Translations under genes and position numbers: made by a program
Shown here: positions 38,836-48,832 of the stretch, piece by piece
Numbering within the stretch: the first letter of the stretch is position 1
Layout of the letters: each line of letters opens with the position of its first letter
The notes under the pieces: generated by a model
What the model was told of the DNA's origin: nothing
Databases searched by the model: none
The model's input: only the letters and a program-made list of their open reading frames with translations
Assembly: GCF_014692525.1 (NCBI RefSeq)
Contig: NZ_JACNYL010000001.1
Span: forward strand, 1,488,001 to 1,552,000
Reading direction: 5' to 3'
From: Sphingobacterium chuzhouense
Lineage (GTDB): Bacteria > Bacteroidota > Bacteroidia > Sphingobacteriales > Sphingobacteriaceae
DNA length: 64,000 nt

Positions 38836-39324
38836 ATGCTAGATATTCTGCCCGAAAATATAACTAATGATATGGTATTGTACATGCTTATAGGAGGAAT
38901 AGTCCGGATTATAATTTGGATATTTTTCGCCTTAACCCTTTATCGTACCCTGAAACTGGTAAAAAAGGACAACTTATGCATATTACCTAGTCAAGCGTGG
39001 TTTGTAGCCGTACCTATATTTAATATATACTGGAACTTTGAAGTCGCAAAACGCTTAACTGATTCGCTCAATAACGAATTTTATGACCGAAAAGTAGAAG
39101 TGGAAGAAAGACCTACACAAAAATGGGGACTTATATTTGCGTGGACTTTTCTATTGACTAATATTCCATTACCCCCGTTTGTGTTGACGATTATCGGCAT
39201 TTTACATTTAGTATATTTTATCACCTATTGGGTCAAGATTAATGAATATAAAACACTGCTGCGCATGCATGTTGAACATTACGGAAAAGATTTTATAGCA
39301 GAGAATAAAGAAGATGAGAATTAG
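38836..39324 (+). CDS. Small integral membrane protein, unknown function
   Basis: 162 residues from the ATG at 38836; a TTG at 38827 would add only three residues. Two clear hydrophobic segments near the N-terminus and two near 110-145 suggest four membrane spans with a charged loop (about 70-95) and an acidic, Lys-rich tail. Resembles DUF4328-like or other small Bacteroidota membrane proteins but was not firmly recognised. Its end overlaps the nif3 start by 11 bases. Confidence 0.8.
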   Translation: MLDILPENITNDMVLYMLIGGIVRIIIWIFFALTLYRTLKLVKKDNLCILPSQAWFVAVPIFNIYWNFEVAKRLTDSLNNEFYDRKVEVEERPTQKWGLIFAWTFLLTNIPLPPFVLTIIGILHLVYFITYWVKINEYKTLLRMHVEHYGKDFIAENKEDEN

Positions 39325-40411
39325 AGAACTTACGCAATATCTGGAACAAATTGCACCGTTAGCGTATCAAGAATCGTATGATAACTCGGGATTGATCGTT
39401 GGACATCCGGATGACGAGATACAACAGGCGTTGATAGCATTGGATTGTACAGAGGAAATCGTTGACGAAGCTATAATGAGAGGTTGTGATATTATTATAG
39501 CCCACCACCCGATTGTGTTTACCGGATTGAAGAAACTGAATGGTAAGAATTATGTAGAGAGAGTGGTCATTAAGGCTATACGTCATGGCATCGCACTTTA
39601 TGCTATTCATACTAATCTAGATAATGTCTTAGGTGGAGTAAGCAGTAAAATTGCAGACAAATTAGAATTAGAGTCACATGCGGTTTTACGTCCTAAACGG
39701 AATCTGCTTAAGAAACTGGCTGTCTTCGTACCACGCACGCATGTGGAATCTGTTCGGGAAGCGTTGTTCGACGCCGGAGCCGGTGCTGTGGGGGATTATA
39801 ATGAATGTAGCTATAATACGTTGGGATACGGTACATTCAAACCTTTGGAGGGCGCTAACCCAGCGATTGGTAAAGTTAATGAGCAGGAACGTGTTGAAGA
39901 AACGAAGATAGAGGTTATTTATCCAGAAAGATTGGAACGCTCCATCTTGGTGGCAATGTTTGCTGCACATCCATATGAAGAAGTAGCTCACGATATTTTT
40001 GCTTTGGAAAATACGCTGCGTACGGTCGGTTCAGGTGCTATTGGTAATTTACCATCTCCGATGAGCGAAATAGATTTTTTAAGATATGTAAAAGATAGGT
40101 TGAATGTACAAGTTATCCGACATACGAGATTGCGAGATAAGCCTATTTCCCGTGTTGCCGTTTGTGGGGGTGCCGGAGGGTTTCTATTGGAGGATGCCAA
40201 ACGTTCGGGGGCGGATATTTTTATCTCGGCCGATTACAAATACCATGAATTCTTTAATGCAGAGGGAAATATTGTTATTGCAGATATAGGACATTTTGAA
40301 AGTGAACAATTTACGCAAGAATTATTATTGGAAATTATTCAGAAAAAATTTGTTAACTTTGCTGTCCTATTGACAGAAATAGAGACAAATCCTATTAAAT
40401 ATTACGTTTGA
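39314..40411 (+). CDS. Nif3-like dinuclear metal centre protein
   Basis: 365 residues, the long form with an inserted PII-like (CutA1-type) domain at about 130-235. Metal-site motifs are IIAHHPIVF at about 60-68, HTNLDNV at about 97-103, and the C-terminal DIGHFESEQF. The family (GTP cyclohydrolase 1 type 2/NIF3) forms a toroidal hexamer; its reaction is not settled. It precedes the zinc-ribbon protein by two bases, a neighbour pair conserved in many bacteria. Confidence 0.93.
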   Translation: MRIRELTQYLEQIAPLAYQESYDNSGLIVGHPDDEIQQALIALDCTEEIVDEAIMRGCDIIIAHHPIVFTGLKKLNGKNYVERVVIKAIRHGIALYAIHTNLDNVLGGVSSKIADKLELESHAVLRPKRNLLKKLAVFVPRTHVESVREALFDAGAGAVGDYNECSYNTLGYGTFKPLEGANPAIGKVNEQERVEETKIEVIYPERLERSILVAMFAAHPYEEVAHDIFALENTLRTVGSGAIGNLPSPMSEIDFLRYVKDRLNVQVIRHTRLRDKPISRVAVCGGAGGFLLEDAKRSGADIFISADYKYHEFFNAEGNIVIADIGHFESEQFTQELLLEIIQKKFVNFAVLLTEIETNPIKYYV

Positions 40412-40413
40412 TA

Positions 40414-41157
40414 ATGGAACAATCCGTAGAACAAAAGTTAAAAGCATTATGGACGCTACAGTCCATCCATACGAAGATAGATAAGATTCGCCAAGTACGT
40501 GGTGAGTTGCCTATTGAGGTTGCTGATCTAGAAGATGAGATCGCAGGTCTCGATACCCGAATTGAGAAAATCAGAACAGATCTAGATGATTTGGAAGATT
40601 CCATCGTGAATCGTAGAAATATGATTAAAGACGCACAAGCTGCGATTAAGAAATACGAAGGTCAACTCAATGAAGTAAAAAATAACCGGGAATATGATGC
40701 CATCTCGAAAGAGATTGAAATTCAAGGTTTAGAAATCCAGGTATGTGAAAAACGTATTCGTGAAGCGGAGTTCGAAATAAAAAACAAAACTGAACTTTAC
40801 GAAAGCACACAAAAGAGCCTTGAATATAGTAAAGGTGAATTGGATGTGAAAAAGCAAGAGCTTGAAACCATTACCGGCGAAACGCAAAAAGAAGAAGACG
40901 CCTTATTGGATAAAGCAGCAAAGGCAGAAAAAAACATTGAAGATCGTTTATTAAAAGTTTATAGTAAACTGCGTGGAACGTTCAGAAATGGTTTAGCTGT
41001 TGTTTCCATTGAACGGGATAGCTGTTCGGGTTGTTACAACAAGATTCCACCTCAATTACAATCAGAGATCCGTCAGCGTAAGAAAATCATTATTTGCGAA
41101 CACTGCGGAAGAATCATTGTAGATGAAGGTATCGTTTTTGAAGAAGAACACGCCTAG
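40414..41157 (+). CDS. Coiled-coil zinc-ribbon protein (zf-RING_7/CdsZ-like)
   Basis: 247 residues from the ATG at 40414. A long coiled coil fills residues 10-180 and a C4 zinc ribbon follows (CSGCYNKIPP and CEHCGRIIV). Homologues always pair with Nif3; the role is unknown, though RNA or nucleic-acid binding has been proposed for some members. Strong terminator directly after it ends the transcription unit that starts at 38104. Confidence 0.9.
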   Translation: MEQSVEQKLKALWTLQSIHTKIDKIRQVRGELPIEVADLEDEIAGLDTRIEKIRTDLDDLEDSIVNRRNMIKDAQAAIKKYEGQLNEVKNNREYDAISKEIEIQGLEIQVCEKRIREAEFEIKNKTELYESTQKSLEYSKGELDVKKQELETITGETQKEEDALLDKAAKAEKNIEDRLLKVYSKLRGTFRNGLAVVSIERDSCSGCYNKIPPQLQSEIRQRKKIIICEHCGRIIVDEGIVFEEEHA

Positions 41158-41173
41158 CCTTGTTTTTAATAAT

Positions 41174-41216
41174 ATAAATAAATAGCCCCGCGAGAACCGC
41201 GGGGCTATTTATTTAT
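41174..41216 (+). terminator. Strong intrinsic terminator after the zinc-ribbon gene
   Basis: A perfect 19-base stem (41174-41192 with 41198-41216), GC-rich at the tip and A/T-rich at the base, around a 5-base loop. Confidence 0.88.
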
Positions 41217-41298
41217 ATCGTTTTGCAACATCTCTGATATGAATCCTATTAATATAGAAATTCCATTAATTTTGAATATGAATTATCCAACGATCCGT

Positions 41299-44200
41299 AT
41301 GATGAATAATTTTTCCAAGTCTTTACATGCACTTTTTCTTTCCACCTTTCTGTTTTTAGGGGCAAATGCACAAGAAGAAACACTCCTTTTACGAAATCCA
41401 GATATCAGCGACAAGCACATTACTTTTATATATGCCGGAGACGTGTGGATAGCCGACAAAAGCGGAGAAAACCCCCGTCGTTTAACTGTAAATCCCGGTG
41501 TAGAACAAAATCCAACGTTTTCGCCAGATGGACAGCGTATAGCATTTACGGGTAATTACGACGGAAATATAGACGTCTATGTGATCTCTATACATGGTGG
41601 AACACCAAAACGCGTCACCTTTCATCCTACTGCAGATGTGCTTCGGGGTTGGCTAAATAATAATGAAGTTTATTTCACAAGTACGCGAGAATTCAAATAC
41701 TCTTTAGGCTCCCGACTATATAAAACATCATTGAACGGAGAACTGGCTTCTCCCTTGTTGATGCCCGAGGCCTACCAAGGAAGCCCTTCTCCTGATGGGC
41801 GTTATTGGGCGTATATTAAAAATACAGACCCAACAGAAAGGGATCGCGTAGCGTTCAAACGCTATCGAGGCGGTGGTATGCCGTCAATTTGGATATTCGA
41901 TACGCAAACTAAAGAGGTAGACATTGTTCCAGGAGAGAGAAGCAATGATGTGAAGCCTGTTTGGTTGGGCGACAAGGTTTATTTCCTTTCCGATCGAGAC
42001 AAAATAGTCAATATTTTCAGTTATGACATCAAGACAAAAAACATAGAAAAACTGACAAATTATAAAGACTATGATGTGCGTACGCTGAACGGAACAGGAA
42101 ACGAACTTACTTTTGAATATGCCGGTCGTTTACATATCCTCCATACTGCAACAAAAGAAGCAAATAGTTTAGCTATCAATGTGCATGCTGATGCCATGTA
42201 TAAGCGACAGCATTATATTGATGTGGGAAAGGATATCCGTTCCTATACTATTTCACCAACAGGGCAGAGAATGCTGTTTGAGAATCGGGGGGAGATCTTC
42301 ACCGTGCCTAAAGAAAAAGGTGATGCCCGAAACATTTCCAACGCCCCATCATCGCATGAACGTTTCCCTGCCTGGTCGCCTGATGGCAAATGGATTTCTT
42401 TTATTTCGGATAAAAATGGAAAATATGAATTGGTGCTACGTGATCAAATGGCAAAAGACGAGCCGATTTATATTTCTTTAGGAAGGACAACTTTTTATTA
42501 CCAGCCGGCCTGGTCTCCCGATAGCAAGAAGCTTTTCTACAACGATGCTCATCTCAATCTTTATTACGTAGATATAGAAACCAAGAAGGTGACTTTAGTA
42601 GACGACGATCATCTTAGCTCAACAACGGGAAGAGTATCCAATCATTTCCAACCATCGTGGTCTTATGATTCCAATTGGATAGCCTATATAAAAAGTCTAG
42701 GAAATGGCGTTCGTACGCTATTTATGTACAACATGAAAACGAAGCAATCCACACAAATTACAGATGGTATGAGTGCAGTCAATCAACCGACTTTTAGTCG
42801 GGATGGAAAGTATCTTTTCTTTTCGGCAAGCACGAATACCGGATTGACAAATTCCGGACTACACATGACGGCTTATGAAAGAAATGTAAATTACAATGTT
42901 TACGCGTTTATTCTTTCAAAAGATACTCCTTCTATTTTTAAAAACGAAAGTGATGAAGAAAAGATAACAAATGAAAAAAAGGAAAAGGATGAAGAGAAGA
43001 AGGATAAAAAAGCAGATAAATCTGAGACAAAAGTCGATTTAGACGACATAAATCGCCGTATTATTGCTTTACCCCTTTCTCCTGGTCGATATTGGTTAAA
43101 TGGAGCAGCAGAAAATATGTTGACTTATATGAGGGGTAATACAATATGTATATACGACTTAAAAAAACAGGAAGAAAAGATGCTCGTTGAAAATGCTTCT
43201 GGGTTTGATATTAGCGAGGACGGTAAGAAAATGTTATATAGGAGCAATCGCGACTTTTTCATTGTGGACACAGGGAAAAAGCCGGCTCCAGGCGACGGCA
43301 AAATAGAAATAAAAAATGTTAAACAGTTGGTAGACCCTGAAGCGGAGTGGAAACAGATTTTCTATGAGGTATGGGCGATGCAAAAAGAATTTTTCTATGT
43401 GGAGAATATGCATGGTGTGGACTGGAATACAATGAAGGTAAAATATGAAAAATTCTTACCATATGTAGGACATCGATCAGATTTAGGGTATTTGCTGAAT
43501 GAGATGATGGGTGAGATGGTCGTCGGACATAATTATATTTATCCGGGTGATGAGCCAGCAACGCCTTCTGTTAATACGGGAACGTTAGGGGCAGATTTTG
43601 AGGTGGTGGAAAATGGATATAAAATCAACAAGGTATATACTACTTTAGATTGGAATCCGTCGCTCAAAGCGCCATTGGCAGAACCGGGATTAAATATTAA
43701 GGAGGGAGAATATATCGTTGCGGTAAATGGCATTGCCTTAAATAAGTCCACTAACATTTATCAATTGCTTGAAAACACGGTAGACAAACAGGTAACGTTG
43801 AAAATCAATAATACTCCCTCGTTAAAAGGCGCGCGTGAAGTTGTTGTGAAACCTATATCTTTTGGAGGAGAAACGAGCCTGCGCCGGATGGATTGGGTGG
43901 AATCCAATCGTAAAAAAGTGGACAGACTTAGCAAGGGACAGATAGCGTATGTTTACATGCCCAACACCGGACCGGAGGGATATACTTATTTTAACCGCTA
44001 TTATTTCTCCCAGATGGATAAGAAAGCGCTTTTGCTGGACGAGCGTAATAATGGTGGCGGTTGGGTCGCAGACTATGTCATTGATTTGTTGTCCAGAGAA
44101 CTTATATCTGGTTGGCGGATCCGAGACGGTAAAAGTTTTACTACACCAGGGAATGGAATTTATGGTCCAAAAGCGATGATTATAAACGAAAATGCGGGCT

Positions 44201-44541
44201 CGGGGGGAGATATGATGCCTTATATGTTTCGTTTTAAAGGACTTGGAAAGCTGATTGGGCGTACAACGATGGGCATATTGGTTGGTATCTCCGGTTATCC
44301 TCCATTGTTGGATGGCGGACGCATCACTTCGCCAAACTTCGGAATATTCGATTTGAATAATAATTATATCATTGAGAATGAAGGCGTAGCACCGGATATT
44401 TTTGTAGAGCAGATGCCGAGAGATTTGCTTGAGGGAAGAGATCCTCAGTTAGAGAAAACCATTGCCCTCTTACTGGAAGAAATGAAAACTTATCCATATC
44501 AGGAACTGAAAGATCCGAAAGATCCTGTTCGGGTAAGGTGA
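41299..44541 (+). CDS. Tricorn-like S41 family protease
   Basis: About 1080 residues from the ATG at 41299, chosen because it places a signal peptide (hydrophobic core, cleavage after GANAQ) at the N-terminus; an ATG at 41239 would bury it. Order of domains: TolB/WD-like beta-propeller repeats (SPDGQRIAF, SPDGKWISF, SPDSKKLFY, SRDGKYLFF), a Lys/Glu-rich linker near 545-570, a second propeller, a PDZ domain (about 760-830), and the S41 core with NENAGSGGD carrying the probable nucleophile Ser and DERNNGGGW. Likely periplasmic, degrading peptides. Close relatives are common in Bacteroidota. Confidence 0.9.
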   Translation: MMNNFSKSLHALFLSTFLFLGANAQEETLLLRNPDISDKHITFIYAGDVWIADKSGENPRRLTVNPGVEQNPTFSPDGQRIAFTGNYDGNIDVYVISIHGGTPKRVTFHPTADVLRGWLNNNEVYFTSTREFKYSLGSRLYKTSLNGELASPLLMPEAYQGSPSPDGRYWAYIKNTDPTERDRVAFKRYRGGGMPSIWIFDTQTKEVDIVPGERSNDVKPVWLGDKVYFLSDRDKIVNIFSYDIKTKNIEKLTNYKDYDVRTLNGTGNELTFEYAGRLHILHTATKEANSLAINVHADAMYKRQHYIDVGKDIRSYTISPTGQRMLFENRGEIFTVPKEKGDARNISNAPSSHERFPAWSPDGKWISFISDKNGKYELVLRDQMAKDEPIYISLGRTTFYYQPAWSPDSKKLFYNDAHLNLYYVDIETKKVTLVDDDHLSSTTGRVSNHFQPSWSYDSNWIAYIKSLGNGVRTLFMYNMKTKQSTQITDGMSAVNQPTFSRDGKYLFFSASTNTGLTNSGLHMTAYERNVNYNVYAFILSKDTPSIFKNESDEEKITNEKKEKDEEKKDKKADKSETKVDLDDINRRIIALPLSPGRYWLNGAAENMLTYMRGNTICIYDLKKQEEKMLVENASGFDISEDGKKMLYRSNRDFFIVDTGKKPAPGDGKIEIKNVKQLVDPEAEWKQIFYEVWAMQKEFFYVENMHGVDWNTMKVKYEKFLPYVGHRSDLGYLLNEMMGEMVVGHNYIYPGDEPATPSVNTGTLGADFEVVENGYKINKVYTTLDWNPSLKAPLAEPGLNIKEGEYIVAVNGIALNKSTNIYQLLENTVDKQVTLKINNTPSLKGAREVVVKPISFGGETSLRRMDWVESNRKKVDRLSKGQIAYVYMPNTGPEGYTYFNRYYFSQMDKKALLLDERNNGGGWVADYVIDLLSRELISGWRIRDGKSFTTPGNGIYGPKAMIINENAGSGGDMMPYMFRFKGLGKLIGRTTMGILVGISGYPPLLDGGRITSPNFGIFDLNNNYIIENEGVAPDIFVEQMPRDLLEGRDPQLEKTIALLLEEMKTYPYQELKDPKDPVRVR

Positions 44542-44549
44542 CAAACCAT

Positions 44550-44580
44550 AAAAAGGAGCAAATTTCACTCCTTTTTTATT
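44550..44580 (+). terminator. Intrinsic terminator after the tricorn-like gene
   Basis: A stem of nine bases (44550-44558 with 44568-44576) followed by T-rich sequence. Confidence 0.7.
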
Positions 44581-44611
44581 TTAAAACGGTTGAAATACCT
44601 ATTTTTAGCCT

Positions 44612-45535
44612 ATGAACGCATCCGAGATACAACAAAAGAGTCCGTGGGCAGATTTGCTTTTTTTGATCATGGTCATGTTTGCCTGTGTTTTTGCTGTTTC
44701 GCTGTTTCTCGGCGGCCTGGGATATATCCTCTTTGGAAATATCGACTTCTTTACCGAGGTGTCAGGCGTTAATCCGGCGCAGAATTATTATGCCTATATG
44801 GTATTGGGAATTAGCTCTGCTGCTACATTTATTTTACCAGCTTATATTTTCCAACGTAGGAATAAAGAGGAAGAGCTGTTTCCATATCAAAATTTCACAG
44901 ATTGGAAAACTTATGCTTTAAGCATACTGTTTCTTTTTGCCTTCGCACCTTGTATGTCGCTGATTTCGGACTGGAATGCCAATATGAGTTTTCCGGAGTC
45001 CTGGCGCGATATCGAGGACTGGATGCGTATAAAAGAAGATGAAATGGCTTTATTGACCGAGAGCATTGTTATGACAACCGCGTGGGATCGGTTGTTGTTA
45101 AACATTATTGTCATGGCGATTTTACCTGGTATAGGCGAAGAGTTATTCTTTAGAGGTGCATTACAGCAGATTGGAGCCCGGATTTTTAAAAATGAATATG
45201 TTGCCGTTTGGGTTGTTGCGCTTGTTTTCAGCGCTATACATATACAGTTTTACGGCTTTTTCCCTCGTCTGCTCTTAGGTGTTTTTTTTGGTTATATGGT
45301 GGTTTGGACAAGGAACATTTGGACGGCTGTCATCGCCCATGTTGTTAACAACAGCATGGTGGTTATATTGAGTTTTTATTATGCTGCACAGGGTAAAAGC
45401 TACACGGAACTCATGAAAAGCGATTCTTACTCAATAATTTTGTATATTGGTAGCTTCGTTTTCAGTATCATCATTGCTTTTATATTTTATCAATACACAG
45501 CAAGAATAAAATTATATGGAAAAAGGGTGGATTAA
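44612..45535 (+). CDS. CPBP family intramembrane glutamic endopeptidase
   Basis: 307 residues with about eight hydrophobic segments. The CPBP/Abi motifs are present: GEELFFRGAL with E176-E177, FSAIHIQF with a catalytic His, and HVVNNSM. Such proteins cleave prenylated or other membrane substrates or act in bacteriocin self-protection. It is the first of a tightly packed set: its 3' end overlaps the DUF2007 gene by 20 bases. Confidence 0.92.
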   Translation: MNASEIQQKSPWADLLFLIMVMFACVFAVSLFLGGLGYILFGNIDFFTEVSGVNPAQNYYAYMVLGISSAATFILPAYIFQRRNKEEELFPYQNFTDWKTYALSILFLFAFAPCMSLISDWNANMSFPESWRDIEDWMRIKEDEMALLTESIVMTTAWDRLLLNIIVMAILPGIGEELFFRGALQQIGARIFKNEYVAVWVVALVFSAIHIQFYGFFPRLLLGVFFGYMVVWTRNIWTAVIAHVVNNSMVVILSFYYAAQGKSYTELMKSDSYSIILYIGSFVFSIIIAFIFYQYTARIKLYGKRVD

Positions 45536-45734
45536 AATACAGACCTATACGGATGCTATTCGGGGAGAAATAGATAAACAGATGTTGGATGAGAACGGCA
45601 TTCCCGCTGTATTACTCAATAAGCAGGATTCATCCTTTATGTTTGGAAAAATAGACCTTTTTGTCAACGAAAACGACTTTGAACAAGCCCAAAGGTTAAT
45701 ACAAGAAAACGAGTCGGAGGAAGATGAGAACTAG
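45516..45734 (+). CDS. DUF2007 domain protein
   Basis: 72 residues with the small alpha/beta DUF2007 (putative signal-transducing) fold: IQTYTDAIRGEIDKQMLDENGI followed in the same strand by VLLNKQDSSF and the IDLFVNENDFEQAQRLI tail (residues 7-64). Function unknown. It overlaps the CPBP gene by 20 bases and cdsA by 11, indicating translational coupling. It ends in an acidic tail ESEEDEN. Confidence 0.9.
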   Translation: MEKGWIKIQTYTDAIRGEIDKQMLDENGIPAVLLNKQDSSFMFGKIDLFVNENDFEQAQRLIQENESEEDEN

Positions 45735-46524
45735 GGCGATAACAGGATTCTTTTTTATTGCGGTGTTGATAGGTGCTGTATTACTTGGCCCTTATACCTT
45801 CGTTCCTCTTTTTTCGTTGATAGCAACTTATTGTGTATATGAATTTTACCGAATGGTATATACCGAAAACACCCAACCATTGCTTTTTTGGGGTGTAGGC
45901 ACTGCAGCTTTCGGATTGACTTTGGTAGGATCTATCCTTTTAAATCTTCTACCCTACTCTGTTCTGCCCCTTAGTATAGCAGCCGTATTATTAATTTATG
46001 TAGCAGCACTTTTTCGCAAAACGGCACATCCTATCCAGGACGTAGCATTTTCGCTTTTTGGACTCATGTATGCAGCCGTACCCTTCGTTTTTTTTATGGG
46101 CTTAGGGTTTGTGAAAGGCACATATAACGCTTATATCCCCCTTGGTTTTTTGATCCTGCTATGGACAAATGATACGGGAGCTTATCTCGCTGGAAGAAGT
46201 ATAGGACGCCATAAATTATTTGAACGTATTTCACCTAATAAAACGTGGGAAGGATTCGTTGGAGGTGTTATATTAGCTGTGATTGCAGGGCTAATACTTT
46301 TCTATTACTGGCGTGTTTTTCCCTTATGGATTTGGGTGTGTATGGCGTTGATTATTAGCCTATTTGGAACATTGGGTGATTTGGTGGAGTCCATGCTCAA
46401 GCGTAACGTTGGTGTTAAGGACTCTGGAAAGCTATTACCGGGACATGGCGGTCTGCTGGATAGATTTGATGGTTTACTGATGGCAGCACCATTGGTATAT
46501 TTGTTTTTAAAAAGTACACTCTGA
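45724..46524 (+). CDS. cdsA: Phosphatidate cytidylyltransferase
   Basis: 266 residues with about eight membrane segments and the CDP-alcohol signature near the C-terminus: NKTWEGFVGG, GDLVESMLKRNVGVKDSG and LPGHGGLLDRFDGL. It makes CDP-diacylglycerol from phosphatidate and CTP, the branch point of phospholipid synthesis, in the inner membrane. It follows the DUF2007 gene with an overlap; the DUF2461 gene begins two bases after its stop. Confidence 0.96.
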   Translation: MRTRAITGFFFIAVLIGAVLLGPYTFVPLFSLIATYCVYEFYRMVYTENTQPLLFWGVGTAAFGLTLVGSILLNLLPYSVLPLSIAAVLLIYVAALFRKTAHPIQDVAFSLFGLMYAAVPFVFFMGLGFVKGTYNAYIPLGFLILLWTNDTGAYLAGRSIGRHKLFERISPNKTWEGFVGGVILAVIAGLILFYYWRVFPLWIWVCMALIISLFGTLGDLVESMLKRNVGVKDSGKLLPGHGGLLDRFDGLLMAAPLVYLFLKSTL

Positions 46525-46525
46525 T

Positions 46526-47188
46526 ATGACGATAGAAAAACAAACATTAGACTTCTTAAACCAACTTCGCGAAAACAATAACCGGGAATGGTTTCAAGAA
46601 AATAAGACGATATATGAAACAGCGTTAGCGAATATAAAAGAATACATTACACAGCTTATCGTTGAATTATCGGAGTTTGACCCACATATCAATACAGATA
46701 TACAGGCTTCGCGCTGTTTGTTTAGAATATATCGTGATACTCGCTTTTCCAAAGATAAGACACCCTATAAGACGTGGTTTGCAGCTGGAATTTCGGTAGA
46801 TGGTCGAAAACTGGATGGCCCCGAATATTACTTGCATATCGAGCCGGGTAAGCATTTTCTGGCAGCGGGATATTGGCGTCCAGAGAAGCATCATTTGAAT
46901 GCTATTCGACAGGAAATAGATTACAGCTATCAAGAGATGGTTGATGCACTCGCACAGGGAAGCTGGACAGTGGAGGATCTATCCACGGAGGATAAATTAA
47001 AAAGAGCTCCGGCAGGTTATAGTGAAGATGACCCACATATTGAGGTGCTGAAATTGAAGAGCTTTATCTTGTACCAATCGTTTACCGATGCGGAAATAAC
47101 GGGAGCTAAATCGTTACAGAAAGTTGTCGATACGGCAAAACGGATTTTACCCTTTAAACGTTTTATCCACCAAGCGTTAGATCAATAA
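46526..47188 (+). CDS. DUF2461 domain protein
   Basis: 220 residues with DUF2461 (TIGR02453) signatures: NNREWFQENK at about 17-26, CLFRIYRDTRFSKDKTPYK at about 65-83 and HIEPGKHFLAAGYW near 105-118. Function unknown; the conserved Arg-Asp/Lys cluster suggests a phosphate- or nucleic-acid-binding site. It is the last gene of the CPBP-DUF2007-cdsA-DUF2461 series and overlaps the convergent anmK by seven bases. Confidence 0.92.
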   Translation: MTIEKQTLDFLNQLRENNNREWFQENKTIYETALANIKEYITQLIVELSEFDPHINTDIQASRCLFRIYRDTRFSKDKTPYKTWFAAGISVDGRKLDGPEYYLHIEPGKHFLAAGYWRPEKHHLNAIRQEIDYSYQEMVDALAQGSWTVEDLSTEDKLKRAPAGYSEDDPHIEVLKLKSFILYQSFTDAEITGAKSLQKVVDTAKRILPFKRFIHQALDQ

Positions 47189-48378
47189 GGTAAACTAATT
47201 TTACCCATGCATACCGCCGGAGAATCTTTAATCTGTTGCACATCATATGGTGAGCCCGACACTGTTTCATTGGCAAGAATAGCAAAAAGACAGGCTTCTT
47301 TGGCATCAGGATTTAATCCTAAAGTGCTGAATGAGGAGACAGACATGGAAGGAAGAGCTTCACGGATGTTTTTCATTAGTAAAGGATTGTGCACACCTCC
47401 CCCACTAACATATATATGTACACTTTCAAGGTCTTTGGATACACGTTTGATGCCATCCGTCATGGTTTGCGCAGCAAATTTGTTTAGTGTTGCCAAAACA
47501 TCTTCCGGTTTAAGCGTAGATGTATCAGAAACAGATTGGGCGTTTTTTAAATAGGTTAAATTAAATAGTTCCGGCCCTGTAGTTTTTGGAAAATCCTCGC
47601 TTAAAAACGGTGATGTCAACAAAGCTTCCAAAAGGGTGACATGTACAGTTCCTTTTTCGGCAATTCGGGCGTTTTCATCCATTTCTAAACCAAATTGTTC
47701 ATGAACAAATTGATTCATCATCGTATTTCCTGGCCCGAGATCAGTGGCATATGCTTTTAAGCTGCTTCCTTGTTGAGGGAGGAACGTGAAATTGGAGATA
47801 CCGCCTATATTAAGCAGAAACCTGTTTTCCATTTCGGAGGTAAAAAGAAGGTAATCTCCATAGGCAGCTAACGGCGCCCCCTCTCCTCCTGCGGCCACAT
47901 GCTTTTGTCGGAAATCTGAAAGGGTGATGATACCTGTTGTGTGGGCAATATGATCACCATCTCCAATTTGTAAGGTGCTGTTGGGAAAATTTGTTTCCCC
48001 GGTTAGACGTTGAGGAGCATGGTAAACGGTCTGTCCATGACTAGCAATTAAATCCACTTCTGATGGAGAAATTTTCCATCGTTCCAACGCCTGGTTAATG
48101 AATTCACCGTGTGTTCTTCCGATATAGGCGTGTAGTCCCGACAGTACCTGTTGATCTATCTGGCGTTTGGCAAATATTTCCCGAACGTATTGACGAAAAG
48201 CGTTATTATAAGGAATAGTCGTAAAATTTTCGAGAAATAATGTCGTATCTTGACCGCTATTGCCTATACGACATAATGCGATGTCCAAGCCGTCCAATGA
48301 CGTTCCGGACATTAGGCCGATGATACGACGCTCTTTTTGTTTTGCGATTTGATACAGTTTTTCAATTTGTGGATTCAT
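47182..48378 (-). CDS. anmK: Anhydro-N-acetylmuramic acid kinase
   Basis: 398 residues of the sugar-kinase/actin fold. RIIGLMSGTSLDGLDIALC near the N-terminus holds the ATP and Mg motif; ASHGQTVYHAP, LNIGGISNFTF, ATDLGPGNTMMNQF and VSGGGVHNPLLM are typical. It opens and phosphorylates 1,6-anhydroMurNAc from cell-wall turnover, giving MurNAc-6-phosphate, the substrate of MurQ (17096-17914). Length is normal. Confidence 0.96.
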   Translation of the reverse strand: MNPQIEKLYQIAKQKERRIIGLMSGTSLDGLDIALCRIGNSGQDTTLFLENFTTIPYNNAFRQYVREIFAKRQIDQQVLSGLHAYIGRTHGEFINQALERWKISPSEVDLIASHGQTVYHAPQRLTGETNFPNSTLQIGDGDHIAHTTGIITLSDFRQKHVAAGGEGAPLAAYGDYLLFTSEMENRFLLNIGGISNFTFLPQQGSSLKAYATDLGPGNTMMNQFVHEQFGLEMDENARIAEKGTVHVTLLEALLTSPFLSEDFPKTTGPELFNLTYLKNAQSVSDTSTLKPEDVLATLNKFAAQTMTDGIKRVSKDLESVHIYVSGGGVHNPLLMKNIREALPSMSVSSFSTLGLNPDAKEACLFAILANETVSGSPYDVQQIKDSPAVCMGKISLPY

Positions 48379-48424
48379 GAGGTGAAGATAGGAAGGAATT
48401 TTTGGTTATGTCGGTGGATAATTA

Positions 48425-48432
48425 TATTTTTG
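48425..48432 (+). promoter_or_regulatory. -7 box (TATTTTTG) of gcvH
   Basis: TATTTTTG matches TAnnTTTG and leaves a 16-base interval before the gcvH ATG. Confidence 0.45.
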
Positions 48433-48448
48433 GGCAAATATTATACGT

Positions 48449-48832
48449 ATGAATTTTCCAGCAGAATTAAAATACACGAAAGATCACGAATGGGTTCGTG
48501 TGGAAGGTGACGAAGCCGTTATTGGGATTACTGATTTCGCACAACGCGAATTGGGCGACATTGTTTTTGTTGATATCAGTACAGTAGGGGAAGAAGTTGC
48601 TGCAAATGAAGTTTTTGGTACAGTTGAGGCTGTTAAAACCGTGTCAGACTTATTTATGCCTGCTACAGCTACGGTATTGGAAGTAAACGATGCTATCGAT
48701 GCATCACCTGAATTAGTTAATACAGATCCGTACGGTGAAGGTTGGATTATCCGTGTGAAATTGAACAATCCTGCTGATGTAGATGCTTTGTTATCCGCAG
48801 ATGGGTATAAAGAAGAAATAAATGCTGAATAA
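48449..48832 (+). CDS. gcvH: Glycine cleavage system H protein
   Basis: 127 residues. The lipoyl-attachment lysine is K63 in [15 protein letters not shown], and YTKDHEWVR at the start and [10 protein letters not shown] near residue 91 are conserved. It shuttles the aminomethyl group between the P, T and L proteins. gcvP and gcvT are not in the window. A perfect terminator follows immediately. Confidence 0.96.
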   Translation: MNFPAELKYTKDHEWVRVEGDEAVIGITDFAQRELGDIVFVDISTVGEEVAANEVFGTVEAVKTVSDLFMPATATVLEVNDAIDASPELVNTDPYGEGWIIRVKLNNPADVDALLSADGYKEEINAE

